A DNA stretch of 54,216 nucleotides, taken from NCBI GenBank assembly GCA_000432335.1, contig HF995346.1, forward strand, positions 1 to 54,216, given 5' to 3'. Origin of the DNA: Firmicutes bacterium CAG:646 (lineage in GTDB: Bacteria > Bacillota > Clostridia > Lachnospirales > Lachnospiraceae). The notes under the pieces are model-generated. The model was not told where the DNA came from. It made no database searches and was given only the letters and a program-made list of their open reading frames with translations. Each line of letters starts with the position of its first letter. Within the stretch, counting starts at the first letter, position 1. Both the position numbers and the translations under genes were made by a program. Shown here in pieces: positions 17,160 through 26,257 of the stretch.

Positions 17160-17200
17160 CCTTCCGTGAAACTCTAATATTAACTGAGTTCCACGGAAGG
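17160..17200. terminator. Hairpin downstream of the sensor kinase
   Basis: A 15-bp nearly perfect stem CCTTCCGTGAAACTC/GAGTTCCACGGAAGG around an 11-nt AT loop, directly behind the kinase stop and facing the end of the NSS transporter gene. There is no strong T-run, so termination efficiency is uncertain. Position between convergent genes fits a two-way terminator. Confidence 0.6.
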
Positions 17201-17247
17201 CTCCTAGCAAATTATTCTAAAGCAACTGATAATGTTTCAATTAATTC

Positions 17248-18588
17248 TCATCCAATTCCGCCAAAGAAGATCCCCAGCACATAAACCAACAAAGTAATTC
17301 CCACAAAAATATACTTCGTCACCGGCTCAAACCATCTTCCCAACGGTTTTTCTCTTCCCACTTCCACCTGTTCTCTGGCATAGCCTTTCGGACACACCCA
17401 GAAAAACATAATTGCCGCCAGCAATGCTCCCAGCGGAATAATATAAATAGATACTGCATCCATCCAGGCGCCTACGGAATCTCCGCTTTCAATAAAAATT
17501 CCTACCGCTGCTGAAATCAACGCAATCACTGCCACTGCCGCCCCTCTGGATATCTTTAATTGATTTTCCAGCGCTTCTATCGGCGTTTCAAAAAGATTCA
17601 TCAAAGAAGTGATTGCCGCAAATAAAACCGCCACAAAGAAAATCACCGCAAATACTCCGCCAAAAGGCATCTGCTGAAATACTGCCGGAAGCGTGATGAA
17701 CATTAACGGCGGTCCGCTGGAAACATCCAGACCAAAGGCAAATACTGCCGGTATCACCACCATGCCCGCCAACAAGGCAGCGCAGGTATCGAAAAACGCC
17801 ACATTCTTAGCACAGCTGACTACATCTGTATCTTTCTTTAGGTAACTGCCATATACAATAGTTCCTGAACCTGCCAGCGATAAAGAGAAAAATGCCTGCC
17901 CCAGTGCGTAAACCCAGGTTTTGACATTTCCCAGCTGCTCCCACTGGGGTACAAACATATAGCGAAATCCTTCCGTTGCTCCCGGTAAAGTAACCACTCT
18001 CACCAAAAGAATCACAAAGAACAGAAAAAATACAGGCATCATAATCTTATTCATCTTTTCAATTCCCCGGGTTACACCAAGAATCATAATAATGAATGTC
18101 AAACCCAGACCAAGAAGCTGCCATCCCACACTTCCAAAATCCACCGCCAGTTCGCCAAAATATGCGCCCATATCTTCCACTTTTGTAAGTGTCCCTGTCA
18201 CTGCCGCGAACAGATATTTCAAAAACCAGCCCACAACTACCGAATAACCAATAGCAATTCCCAACGAACCAATCACCGGAACTGCGCCAATTACTTTACC
18301 GGGAAGTCTTCCTTTCTTTCCAAACCGAAGTTCCATAGCCTGTGTAAACGCTCCCATGGGACCCGTTTTCATGCCTCTTCCAAAAGCCATCTCTCCGATA
18401 ACTCCAGAAAATCCTAAAAGAACCACAAAAATAAAATATGGGATTAAAAAGGCAGCTCCTCCAAAAGTTCCTGTACGATACGGAAACATCCATATATTTC
18501 CCATACCTACAGCCGAGCCGATACAGGCAATAATAAATCCCAGCCTGCTTCGGAACTGATCCCGTCCGTTGCCGCTTTGCTTTTTCAT
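17248..18588 (-). CDS. Sodium-dependent transporter, NSS/SNF family
   Basis: A 446-residue protein with about 11 transmembrane segments. The family N-terminus is clear (FRSRLGFIIACIGSAVGMGNIWMFPYR), containing the unwound TM1 residues that bind sodium and substrate, and QAFFSLSLAGSGTIVYGSY in TM6. The usual GNIWRFPY has Met for Arg (GNIWMFPY), a variation seen in some bacterial members. Prokaryotic NSS proteins take up amino acids; the substrate here is unknown. GAAGGGGG precedes the ATG. It lies 20 bp behind the exonuclease gene, so they are probably co-transcribed. Confidence 0.92.
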   Translation of the reverse strand: MKKQSGNGRDQFRSRLGFIIACIGSAVGMGNIWMFPYRTGTFGGAAFLIPYFIFVVLLGFSGVIGEMAFGRGMKTGPMGAFTQAMELRFGKKGRLPGKVIGAVPVIGSLGIAIGYSVVVGWFLKYLFAAVTGTLTKVEDMGAYFGELAVDFGSVGWQLLGLGLTFIIMILGVTRGIEKMNKIMMPVFFLFFVILLVRVVTLPGATEGFRYMFVPQWEQLGNVKTWVYALGQAFFSLSLAGSGTIVYGSYLKKDTDVVSCAKNVAFFDTCAALLAGMVVIPAVFAFGLDVSSGPPLMFITLPAVFQQMPFGGVFAVIFFVAVLFAAITSLMNLFETPIEALENQLKISRGAAVAVIALISAAVGIFIESGDSVGAWMDAVSIYIIPLGALLAAIMFFWVCPKGYAREQVEVGREKPLGRWFEPVTKYIFVGITLLVYVLGIFFGGIG

Positions 18589-18608
18589 ATTTTCCCCCTT
18601 CTCTTTTC

Positions 18609-19580
18609 TCAGCGTTCGCTATAATTCCTCTTTTCCTGTTTCCTTTTTTCTTTCCTCTTTCTCCTGATCTCTTCTTTCTTTTCTTTGATCTGCAAGGCTT
18701 CTGCCTCATCGGTGAACTTCATGGTTTTCACCACAAACACATTTCCCTTCTCTGTCTTCTTCATGCGGATCTTCCCCTTCATCCAGCCATGCTGGGGACA
18801 ACAGGCAAGACAGTAATAATTCTTCTGTCCGTTGGCAAACCAACGGATCTTTTTCCGCACATTCTTTCCGCAGAGAAAGCAGCGGCTGCTGGTCACTTCT
18901 TTATCCAGCATTGCTTCTTCCTTACTTGCAAATTCTCTTGAAATATATTTTTCATATCCAGGATATAGAACATGAATCTCATTTTCCCTGTTCTTAGGAT
19001 TCTGATAACAGTCTATAGAATAAAAATCCTCTGCTGTTTTATCACTGATCCTTTGAAATACCCGAGCCGTATACCAGGCATCCGCCAGAGCTCTGTGAAA
19101 CTCCTGCTGCTTATCCAGATGCAGATAGTCTACTGCATATTCCAAAGATTTTCTGCTCTCTCCATCTTCAAGATCCAGACTAAAAAGCTTCTGTACATCC
19201 AGAAAAGATATCGGTCCTTTCAAAAGCTGCAAAACACCATAATACTTCATATTCCGCTGAAGCTCTAACAGATCAGAATTTCCCCAGGTGCAGAACTGAT
19301 ACGATTCTCCGCACCACTTCAAAAACTCCCGGATCGCTTTGTAAAAAGCCACGCCATTTTCCAGTTCCTCCATCTCCAGATGGAGAATCTCTTTTGTTCT
19401 AAAATGAAGCTTTTTATATACACGCGGCTGGATCAATACCTGATATTGATCTATGATCTGCTTTTCACTGTTCAATTTTACTGCGCCAATTTCAATAATT
19501 TCAAAAGGAATCCTTTCATTCTCCTGCCCCTTTCCATAGGGACACTGATTCCATTCCAGATCAAAGACTATATAATCCAT
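18609..19580 (-). CDS. DEDDh-type 3'-5' exonuclease with C-terminal zinc-ribbon-like part
   Basis: A 323-residue protein. The exonuclease domain (about 1-185) has the DxE motif FDLEW near residue 7, an inner acidic motif near WGNSDLLEL and HRALADAWYTA holding the last His and Asp, as in RNase T/KapD proteins. The C-terminal part has two CxxC pairs (SRCFLCGKN and YYCLACC) that could bind zinc, and a very basic Lys/Arg/Glu tail. The start is the ATG at 19580, 9 nt behind AGAGGAA; the upstream extension to 19628 reads through that site. The substrate (RNA or DNA) is unknown. Confidence 0.85.
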   Translation of the reverse strand: MDYIVFDLEWNQCPYGKGQENERIPFEIIEIGAVKLNSEKQIIDQYQVLIQPRVYKKLHFRTKEILHLEMEELENGVAFYKAIREFLKWCGESYQFCTWGNSDLLELQRNMKYYGVLQLLKGPISFLDVQKLFSLDLEDGESRKSLEYAVDYLHLDKQQEFHRALADAWYTARVFQRISDKTAEDFYSIDCYQNPKNRENEIHVLYPGYEKYISREFASKEEAMLDKEVTSSRCFLCGKNVRKKIRWFANGQKNYYCLACCPQHGWMKGKIRMKKTEKGNVFVVKTMKFTDEAEALQIKEKKEEIRRKRKEKRKQEKRNYSER

Positions 19581-19620
19581 ACCGTTTCGTTCCTCTCTGA
19601 CATTTCCATACAAAGATGTT

Positions 19621-19795
19621 GAGGTCAAAGATACCTAACGAATTGTTTCGTGCTGCGCACTCTCACAATTCTGCCCCATATTCGGATATCGCGGGGCATA
19701 CGCCCCACTTTTATCCTCATTTTGGGGCGGGTCATAAAGACATAAAACCACTTTTGTGCAAGCACAACGTGGTTTATGACCTTTTGACCCTGGTA
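19621..19795. repeat. Structured, MITE-like intergenic element
   Basis: A 175-bp stretch more GC-rich than its surroundings with several nested hairpins. A long imperfect inverted repeat pairs 19729-19751 with 19769-19790 (GGGTCATAAAGAC... with GGGTCAAAAGGTC...), and its loop is itself the palindrome TTGTGCAAGCACAA. Two GC hairpins (GCCCC...GGGGC and GGGGCATACGCCCC) precede it. The ends carry short imperfect inverted repeats (AGGTCAAAG... and GGGTCAAAAGG). No coding frame is convincing. It looks like a small non-autonomous element or a structured RNA; it lies upstream of the exonuclease gene. Confidence 0.5.
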
Positions 19796-19868
19796 CCATA
19801 CAAAGTATAAAACATTGTATTCATTCAGTCAACAAAAGAAACCTCCGGCAAGTTCTCGAAGCAACCGC

Positions 19869-20240
19869 TTAAAACTTCTTCAGGGCATCCATGCTCAGCG
19901 TAAACATGGTAACGCCGCCCACTTCTTTTTCCACCGGGATCGTCACGCCGGGATTCATCCCCCGTACCTCTGCGCCTGAGGACGCCATGGTATACATGGT
20001 AATCCTGCGTCTTCCTGCATATTTTTCCAGAATAGCGCTCACTTCCGGAAGACGTTCCTCTTCCACACCGATCATGATAGTAACATTTTTCTTTTTCAAA
20101 AAACCACCGCTGGAGCTGAGTTTTGTCACAAAGAAATGCTTCTCATTCAACATCTCTACTGTCTGATCGTAATCCTCTTCCTGTAAAATCGCCAAAATCA
20201 ACTTGTTATCTTTGCTGGTATCTACAGTTCTGTCTTCCAT
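19869..20240 (-). CDS. darA: c-di-AMP receptor, DarA/PstA family (PII-like)
   Basis: A 123-residue PII-fold protein. It has LILAILQEEDYDQTVEMLNEK, VTKLSSSGGFLKKKNVTIMIGVEEERL, the hallmark T-loop base and glycines of DarA proteins, which bind c-di-AMP. A C-terminal TMFTLSMDAL completes the fold. I start it at the ATG at 20240 behind AAAGGAG; a longer reading to 20333 crosses this site and adds 31 unlikely residues. It is slightly longer than the usual 109, with about ten extra residues before the first strand. Single gene; its partner in signalling is unknown. Confidence 0.85.
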   Translation of the reverse strand: MEDRTVDTSKDNKLILAILQEEDYDQTVEMLNEKHFFVTKLSSSGGFLKKKNVTIMIGVEEERLPEVSAILEKYAGRRRITMYTMASSGAEVRGMNPGVTIPVEKEVGGVTMFTLSMDALKKF

Positions 20241-20430
20241 AATCGCCCACTCCTTTTCTTTCATGCTAAAGTCCAAAGCAACTAACTTAACCTGCTTAAC
20301 GCTTAATTCCTCGTAACTGTTCAGCGTCTTCACAGTAACGTTGTGGCAATTATACTACCCCTGCCCTAAAAATGGAATAAAAAAATACATCTTTTTCATT
20401 AAAATTCAAAATCAGGTTATAAAAAAGACA

Positions 20431-20475
20431 GGAGCTGTCGCATTAAATGTATAAATCTTTCACGCGACAGACTCC
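20431..20475 (-). terminator. Terminator behind the broken surface-protein gene
   Basis: On the minus strand the stem GGAGTCTGTCGC/GCGACAGCTCC (one bulge) is followed by TGTCTTTTTT. It is 23 bp past the stop of the surface-protein remnant at 20499, so it is that gene's terminator. The GCGACAGCTCC arm recurs at 29863-29890. Confidence 0.7.
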
Positions 20476-20498
20476 CATCTTCTCATACTTTTTGCTTT

Positions 20499-21375
20499 TT
20501 ATTTGTTTTTACGTCGTTTCATACAGATAAATCCTCCAACGAGCATTCCCGCTGCGATTACAAAAACTGTGATCCATAACACTACGTTTGTGGAATCTCC
20601 AGTCTCTACCGCATTAGAACTTTGCCCGCTCTGTGGATGGATGGTATCAGCGTTCCCCGGTTTATTATCCGGTTTGCCATCCGGCTTTTCGCCGGTCGCT
20701 GTAATATCTCCGCCATTATAACAATTTTCAATCATATCTCCTGCCGCTGCTGTATCGCCGATAATGCCGCCTGCACTGCCTTTTGCATCCGTTACATCTC
20801 CCTTATTGACGCAGCCCGTAACAGTTGTTCCACTGTTGGCAGTTCCAATGATACCTCCGGTAACTTCTTCTCCCTGAATCTTTCCCTCATTGGTACAGGA
20901 AGAAACGGTAACTCTGGTTGTTCCCCCAGAAATTCCACCTGCCCAATACGCAGAGGTTATATTACCGTAATTTTTACAATTTTCAATTACCCAAGTTCCT
21001 TTTGAACTGTTTGTATAACCTACAATACCGCCAAAAAACTGTCCGTTAAGCCTTTTACCGTCGCTCCGTTACCATCGAATGTTCCCATGAACCTTTTGCT
21101 TGATGAACCAATAGATTTCCACTGTTCTGCTGATAAATCAAAAACAGTTCCTTCTGCAACCTTCAGATACTGATCTTTATATGTAATACCTGTATTTGTT
21201 ACCGTATCGGCAAATTTCTTCAAATCTTCTATGGAAGAGAGAATATATGGATCTTCCTTTGTACCCGAACCATTTACAAAAATCTTTTGTACCCCGTTCA
21301 TCGCCACTGAACCCGGAAACTTTACTTCCGCATTGGAACCAGTATTCGTGCCTGAAACCGTAAGATTTTCTATTA
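20499..21375 (-). pseudogene. Cell-wall-anchored repeat protein, 5'-truncated and frameshifted
   Basis: The 3' part encodes four GLUG-like beta-helix repeats (GGIVGYTNSS, GGISGGTTR, GGIIGTANSG, GGIIGDTAAA), a Pro/Lys/Gly linker (EKPDGKPDNKPGN) and a sortase signal: AVETGD, a hydrophobic stretch and a KRRKNK tail. The upstream part (to GTFDGNGATVKGLTDS) is in another frame; adding one base to the A6 run at 21033-21038 restores DSFFGGIVGY. Before the junction at about 21375 the frame has no start and meets unrelated sequence. It was a surface adhesin-like or glycan-binding protein. Confidence 0.8.
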
Positions 21376-21378
21376 GTA

Positions 21379-22273
21379 GGAGAATGGCAGCCCTCTGCCA
21401 CGCGCTTTCCCGGCGGTCTAAGGGAAGTTACAGACTATATTCGCCAAAAAGGCATGATACCGGGAATCTGGCTGGAAATCGAAGTGATGGGGACCCAATG
21501 CGCTTTGGCAAAAACAACAGACAAAAGCTGGTTTTTCCAAAGACATGGAACAGTAGTTTTAGACCGCGATCGTTATCAACTGGATTTTCGAAATCCTGAT
21601 GTTCGTGCTTACACCCGCAGTGTAATAGACCGTCTGATACAAGAATACGGAATCGGTTACTTTAAAATCGATTACAATATCAATGCCTACACGGGAACGG
21701 AGTATCAGGCAGACAGCGCCGGAGATGGACTGTTAGAGCATAATCGGGCATATTTGTCTTGGCTGGATGAAATATTTGCAGAATATCCCGACATCGTGAT
21801 TGAAAACTGCAGCAGCGGCGATCTGATCCTATCCTCTCAGCGATTCTATGGAAGAACAAACGATCTTCAACTGCGTAAACTCCTGTCTGCTCCGCATCCA
21901 TCAGAGCGGACATATGGGCGTTTTGACAGAAGATAAAAAAGCCATTGTAAAAGAAGAACTGGAATACTATAAAAACTTCCGGCAGGAAATTCCACATAGT
22001 CTGCCGTTTTGGCCACTGGGACTCGCCAGCGACGGAGATGACTGGATGGCGCTGGGATTAAAAGGAGGCAAGAAAAATCGCCTTGCCGTATGGCATATCA
22101 AGGGTGACAAAACATGTTTCTTACCTCTGAAAGAATTCCAGGGGCAAGATCTGACCGTAACGGTTGCATTTCCAAAGGCAGATAAAAAATGTAAGCTCGT
22201 CTGGGATAAAGAAAATGGAGCGCTGGAAGTGAATCTTCCAGAAGATGGAATGGTGCGAATATTGGAGTTTTGA
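21379..22273 (+). pseudogene. GH36 alpha-galactosidase remnant
   Basis: Starts without an ATG at GEWQPSATRFPGGL, about residue 400 of a normal roughly 730-residue GH36 enzyme, and keeps MIPGIWLEIEVMG, the nucleophile motif YFKIDYN, LLEHNRAYLSWLD and ENCSSGD. At about 21826 the frame jumps to YPLSDSMEEQTIFN...LLRIHQSGHM in the next frame; about 45 residues with the acid/base Asp (SDQ motif) are missing. The C-terminus to LEF is intact. It is therefore inactive, with a 5' loss, an internal deletion and a frameshift. Confidence 0.85.
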
Positions 22274-22309
22274 AGGAAACTGGTAGTACTCTGGCGGCTA
22301 TAAAGAATC

Positions 22310-22338
22310 AAGAACGGGTGGAAAATCTGCCCGTTCTT
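22310..22338 (+). terminator. Terminator behind the GH36 remnant
   Basis: Perfect 9-bp stem AAGAACGGG/CCCGTTCTT with an 11-nt loop, followed by TCTGATCTTTT. It lies 37 bp after the remnant's stop and faces the end of the GH3 gene. Confidence 0.65.
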
Positions 22339-22407
22339 CTGATCTTTTATTATTTCCCCATTTTTATTATCTCTTTCAACTAATACAAATTATGTTTATT
22401 TCATCCT

Positions 22408-24636
22408 TTATATCTGATGTTTTTTCAGTATAAACTCTCCTTTATTTTTTGTTGTGCTATCATTTCCTATAAAAACTTCAAATACGCCATCTTCACTTTC
22501 CACACATCCTTTTTCCGTCAAAAAACGAAGTTCTTCTTCTTTAATGGTAAATACAACTTTCTTCTCTTCTCCCGGTTGAAGAGTTATTTTTTGAAAATCT
22601 TTCAACTCTTTAACCGGGCGTACAATAGATGCTGCCACGTCGTGAATATAAAGCTGCACCGTCTCCGTTCCTACTTTATCCCCTATATTTTTTACTGTTA
22701 CGGAAGCTTTAATCTCATCCTTCATACCAAGTTCCGACCGATCCATTGTTATAGCAGAAATTTCAAATTCTGTATAGCTTAAGCCATACCCGAACGGAAA
22801 CAATGGCTCATTTGGAATGTCGAGATATTTAGAACGAAACCTATCTTTATCCTTTCCCGGTATGTGTGGTCTTCCGGTAGAATACTCGTTATAATGAATT
22901 GGCACCTGTCCTACAGAATAAGGAAGGCTCATGGGTAACTTTCCACTTGGTTGATATTCACCAAAAACAACCTCTGTAATCGCTTTTGCCCCTTCTGTTC
23001 CCGGCATCCATACTTCCATAACAGCTTTTGCCTTCGAAACAACATCGCGCAAATCAAGTGGGCGCCCACTAAATAAAACAACCACAATATTTTTGTTTAC
23101 TTCAAAAACACTGTCAAGCAATCTCTGTTGAATTTCGGGAATGCAAATATTGGAATTACTCGTTGCTTCTCCTGACTGCAAATGATCTTCTCCAATAGCA
23201 AGTACTACCAGTTCTGCCTCTTTTGCTGCACATACTGCCTCCTGAAGCATAAGTTTCTCTTCTTCCTTCGTATAAGACTGCTCTATTGTCTCGCCAAATC
23301 CCTCTAAATGTATATCAGACCCAAGCATAGGTGACCCGGAATAAAAACTCATATTTTCTGTCTTTACTTTTTCTTTAACCGCCTCTTCCAGATTAGTTAT
23401 ATCTCTTGCCTCCCCAATAAAAGACCAGGATCCCATCAAATTTCTACTGTGAACATACGGTCCAATCCATGCAATTTTTTTCTCTTGATCAAGAGGCAGA
23501 AGCTTATCTTCATTTTTTAATAATACAAACGATTTCCTCGCAGCCTCTCTTGCCAGATCTCGATGTTCCTTGCAAAGAATGATTTCTTTCTCTTTTATTT
23601 CATCCGCATCTTTATATGGATTTTCAAACAAGCCCAATTTATTTTTCAATTTCAAGATCCGCATACAAGACTCATCAATCAATTTCTCTGAAACTTTTTC
23701 TTCCTGCACAAGCTGACAAAGATTTTCGCAATAAATACCTGTCATCATGTCAATGTCAATTCCTGCTTCTGCAGAACGAATTGCGGCTTCTTCACGATTT
23801 TGGCAATAGCCATGACAGATAAGCTCCTCAATCGCTGCCCAATCGGAAATCAACACACCATCAAATCCCATCTCTTCTCTTAGGATATGCCGCATCAATT
23901 TTTTGTTTCCAGTTGCCGGAACTCCATTTACCGTATTAAACGAAGACATTACCATTGCTGCGCCAGCGTCAATTCCTGCTTGATAAGAAGGCAGATAAAA
24001 CTCACGGAATGTATGTTCAGAAAGTTCTACCGTATTGTAATCTCTTCCTGCAGTCGGCGCACCATACCCGGCAAAATGTTTTACACAAGAAGCAATTTTA
24101 TACGGCTCTCTCAAATCATTTCCCTGAAATCCACGAACCATTCCTGCACAAAACAAGCTGTTCAAATACGGATCTTCGCCTGTAGATTCCATCACACGCC
24201 CCCATCTCGCATCACGTACCAAATCCGTCATAGGTGCAAAAGTCACATGAATGCCAGAAACAGCCGCTTCTTTTGCTGCAACAGCCGCACATTTTTCAGA
24301 AAGCTTCGGCTCAAAAGTTGCTCCCTGACCTAAAGGGATCGGAAAAATTGTTTTAAACCCATTGATAACATCCAGCATAAACAACATCGGAATGTGATGA
24401 GGATGCTGCTCTATAAAATCTTTCTGGATTTTTTTCAGTGTTTCCGCCCCCATAGAACCCAGAAGAGAGCCAGATAACGCTACATTTTCCGATGTAAAAC
24501 CTTTTTCCTCCATGGGACCCATCGCAGTAATATCCATATCTGTGTTAAAAAATGCACCCACAACCTGACTCATCTGATTCACTTTTTCTTCCAGCGTCAT
24601 ATCTGCCAAAAGTTCTTTCAATTTTTGTTCTTCCAT
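22408..24636 (-). CDS. GH3 beta-glucosidase, intracellular
   Basis: A 742-residue glycoside hydrolase family 3 enzyme with the N-terminal barrel (R/D-rich RDARWGRVMESTGEDPYLNS, K186-H187 in KHFAGYG), nucleophile D265 in VLISDWAAIE, the alpha/beta sandwich (VLAIGEDHLQSGEATS) and a C-terminal fibronectin-III-like domain (VTVKNIGDKVGTETVQLYI). No signal peptide, so it should hydrolyse imported beta-linked oligosaccharides in the cytoplasm. It is the last gene of the LplABC-YesMN operon, 25 bp behind the response regulator gene. GAGGAG precedes the ATG. Confidence 0.93.
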   Translation of the reverse strand: MEEQKLKELLADMTLEEKVNQMSQVVGAFFNTDMDITAMGPMEEKGFTSENVALSGSLLGSMGAETLKKIQKDFIEQHPHHIPMLFMLDVINGFKTIFPIPLGQGATFEPKLSEKCAAVAAKEAAVSGIHVTFAPMTDLVRDARWGRVMESTGEDPYLNSLFCAGMVRGFQGNDLREPYKIASCVKHFAGYGAPTAGRDYNTVELSEHTFREFYLPSYQAGIDAGAAMVMSSFNTVNGVPATGNKKLMRHILREEMGFDGVLISDWAAIEELICHGYCQNREEAAIRSAEAGIDIDMMTGIYCENLCQLVQEEKVSEKLIDESCMRILKLKNKLGLFENPYKDADEIKEKEIILCKEHRDLAREAARKSFVLLKNEDKLLPLDQEKKIAWIGPYVHSRNLMGSWSFIGEARDITNLEEAVKEKVKTENMSFYSGSPMLGSDIHLEGFGETIEQSYTKEEEKLMLQEAVCAAKEAELVVLAIGEDHLQSGEATSNSNICIPEIQQRLLDSVFEVNKNIVVVLFSGRPLDLRDVVSKAKAVMEVWMPGTEGAKAITEVVFGEYQPSGKLPMSLPYSVGQVPIHYNEYSTGRPHIPGKDKDRFRSKYLDIPNEPLFPFGYGLSYTEFEISAITMDRSELGMKDEIKASVTVKNIGDKVGTETVQLYIHDVAASIVRPVKELKDFQKITLQPGEEKKVVFTIKEEELRFLTEKGCVESEDGVFEVFIGNDSTTKNKGEFILKKHQI

Positions 24637-24661
24637 CTTTTTTCTCCTCGACTCTTATATT

Positions 24662-26257
24662 TTACTTTTCACTGAAGTTTCTCCTGTATTCCAGTGGCGC
24701 ATACCCTGTATTTTCTTTAAACATCTTTGTAAAATATGAAAAATTGCTATATCCCACATATAACGATACCGTATTAATTGGTAATGTACTCTGCGTTAAA
24801 AGTTTTTTTGCCTCTTCAACTCTTTTTTGTATAATATAAGTACTAATTGAAATTCCTTTTTCTTTTTTAAATATCCGAGATAAATAATCCGTATTCAAAA
24901 AGACCAACTCTCCAAGTTCTTCCCTGTGAATCTCTTCCCGATAATGCGCATCAATATATGCACAGACCTGACTCATAACAGAGTCCGACTTATTAATGTA
25001 CTGCTTATACTGAATTGCTTTCTGAACAAGCATTTTTGCATATTCTATCATCTGATCTCGACCACTAAGAGCATCACGTTGCAGCTTTTCCATCTCAGCA
25101 TCTGAAAAAAGTGCATTTGCTTTTATTTCCCTTTCCGAAAGCCATGCATAAACCATCTGCACCAGATCCGTTCTAAGCGCTGATAGAAAAATTCTTGTAA
25201 TCATCCCCCCCTGTTCCGTTCTATCCAGATATTTTCTGATTCGTTTTAGTAATTCATCTGTCTTTTCTTCATAAAGTAATATTTTCCATATATCCAATTC
25301 CTTGTTTTCATAAATCGTCTCAGGAGTTTGAAATTCGGAAAGAAACAGCACCTCATTTCTGACTGAAAGACTACTCTCGTACATCTTTTGTATTATTTGA
25401 CTCTGCTTCTGAATTTTTAAAACAGATTCCCAACATCCAACCCCACACCAAAATTCTGAACAAATCTTTTCATTCATCCATTTTACATATTGCTGCAAAA
25501 TTTCTTTATCGCTCGCATCTTCTTGCGGATATTCTTTTTTTCTGGACTGCATTACAATCCAGTAAATTCCCGGTTCCTGATAAAAAACCGTATCTACTAT
25601 AATCTCTGTTCCTTCATACAGTTCAGACATTACATTTTCAATGACAAATTCCATAGTCTCAACGTCCCATTCTTCACGCTTTCTGATCTTTCCTTCTGGA
25701 GTCAGACAAATCAGTCTGAAATAATGTCCCGGTTCATAATGAAGCTGACGCTGTAGCGCTGTTTCACAGAATTTTTCTTCAGAAAATCCATATTTTAACA
25801 CGGTTTTCCAAATATCCTTCTGCAATATTTTCTTGTTTCTCCCCCATTTGATACTTTCTTGCCGTAAATCTCGCATCTCCTTCTCTTTTATTACTACCTC
25901 TGCTGCCTGACAAACCGCTTGTTTTAATTTCTCAAAATCAATAGGCTTTAACAAATACTCAACACTGTTTAACTGAATCGCCCTTCTTGCATAATCAAAT
26001 TCTGCATAACTCGTCAAAAAAATAACCTGTACCTTTAACTTCTGACGTCTTACCCATTCCACGAACTCAAAACCCGTACCACCAGGCATCACAATATCAC
26101 TAATTACAATATCTATATTAACCATTTCCATGATATTTTTTGCCTGCTGCACAGAATATGCCGTATAAACTTCATCCACACCAGCCTCTTCCAGATCCAG
26201 ATTTCTTTTAATACTATCAATAACATATTCTTCATCATCCACGAGTAATAGCTTCAT
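24662..26257 (-). CDS. YesN-type response regulator, AraC DNA-binding domain
   Basis: A 531-residue regulator: receiver domain 1-120 with acidic DDE at 7-9 and phospho-acceptor D54 in VISDIVMPG, a long middle domain and a C-terminal AraC/XylS pair of helix-turn-helices (VCAYIDAHYREEIHREELGELVFLN, YVGYSNFSYFTKMFKENTGYAPLEY). It overlaps the kinase gene by 23 bp. It probably activates the LplABC operon in response to the sugar sensed by the kinase. Confidence 0.9.
   Translation of the reverse strand: MKLLLVDDEEYVIDSIKRNLDLEEAGVDEVYTAYSVQQAKNIMEMVNIDIVISDIVMPGGTGFEFVEWVRRQKLKVQVIFLTSYAEFDYARRAIQLNSVEYLLKPIDFEKLKQAVCQAAEVVIKEKEMRDLRQESIKWGRNKKILQKDIWKTVLKYGFSEEKFCETALQRQLHYEPGHYFRLICLTPEGKIRKREEWDVETMEFVIENVMSELYEGTEIIVDTVFYQEPGIYWIVMQSRKKEYPQEDASDKEILQQYVKWMNEKICSEFWCGVGCWESVLKIQKQSQIIQKMYESSLSVRNEVLFLSEFQTPETIYENKELDIWKILLYEEKTDELLKRIRKYLDRTEQGGMITRIFLSALRTDLVQMVYAWLSEREIKANALFSDAEMEKLQRDALSGRDQMIEYAKMLVQKAIQYKQYINKSDSVMSQVCAYIDAHYREEIHREELGELVFLNTDYLSRIFKKEKGISISTYIIQKRVEEAKKLLTQSTLPINTVSLYVGYSNFSYFTKMFKENTGYAPLEYRRNFSEK

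Noticed and set aside
20499..20735. A free-standing small sortase-anchored protein
   Set aside because: The frame continues upstream without a stop into GLUG-like repeats, so it is only the C-terminus of a larger broken gene.
11380..21375. One inversion explaining both truncation junctions
   Set aside because: Flipping the segment would join a 3'-truncated regulator to a 5'-truncated surface gene and a permease to GH36; neither restores a gene, so separate deletions or assembly joins fit better.
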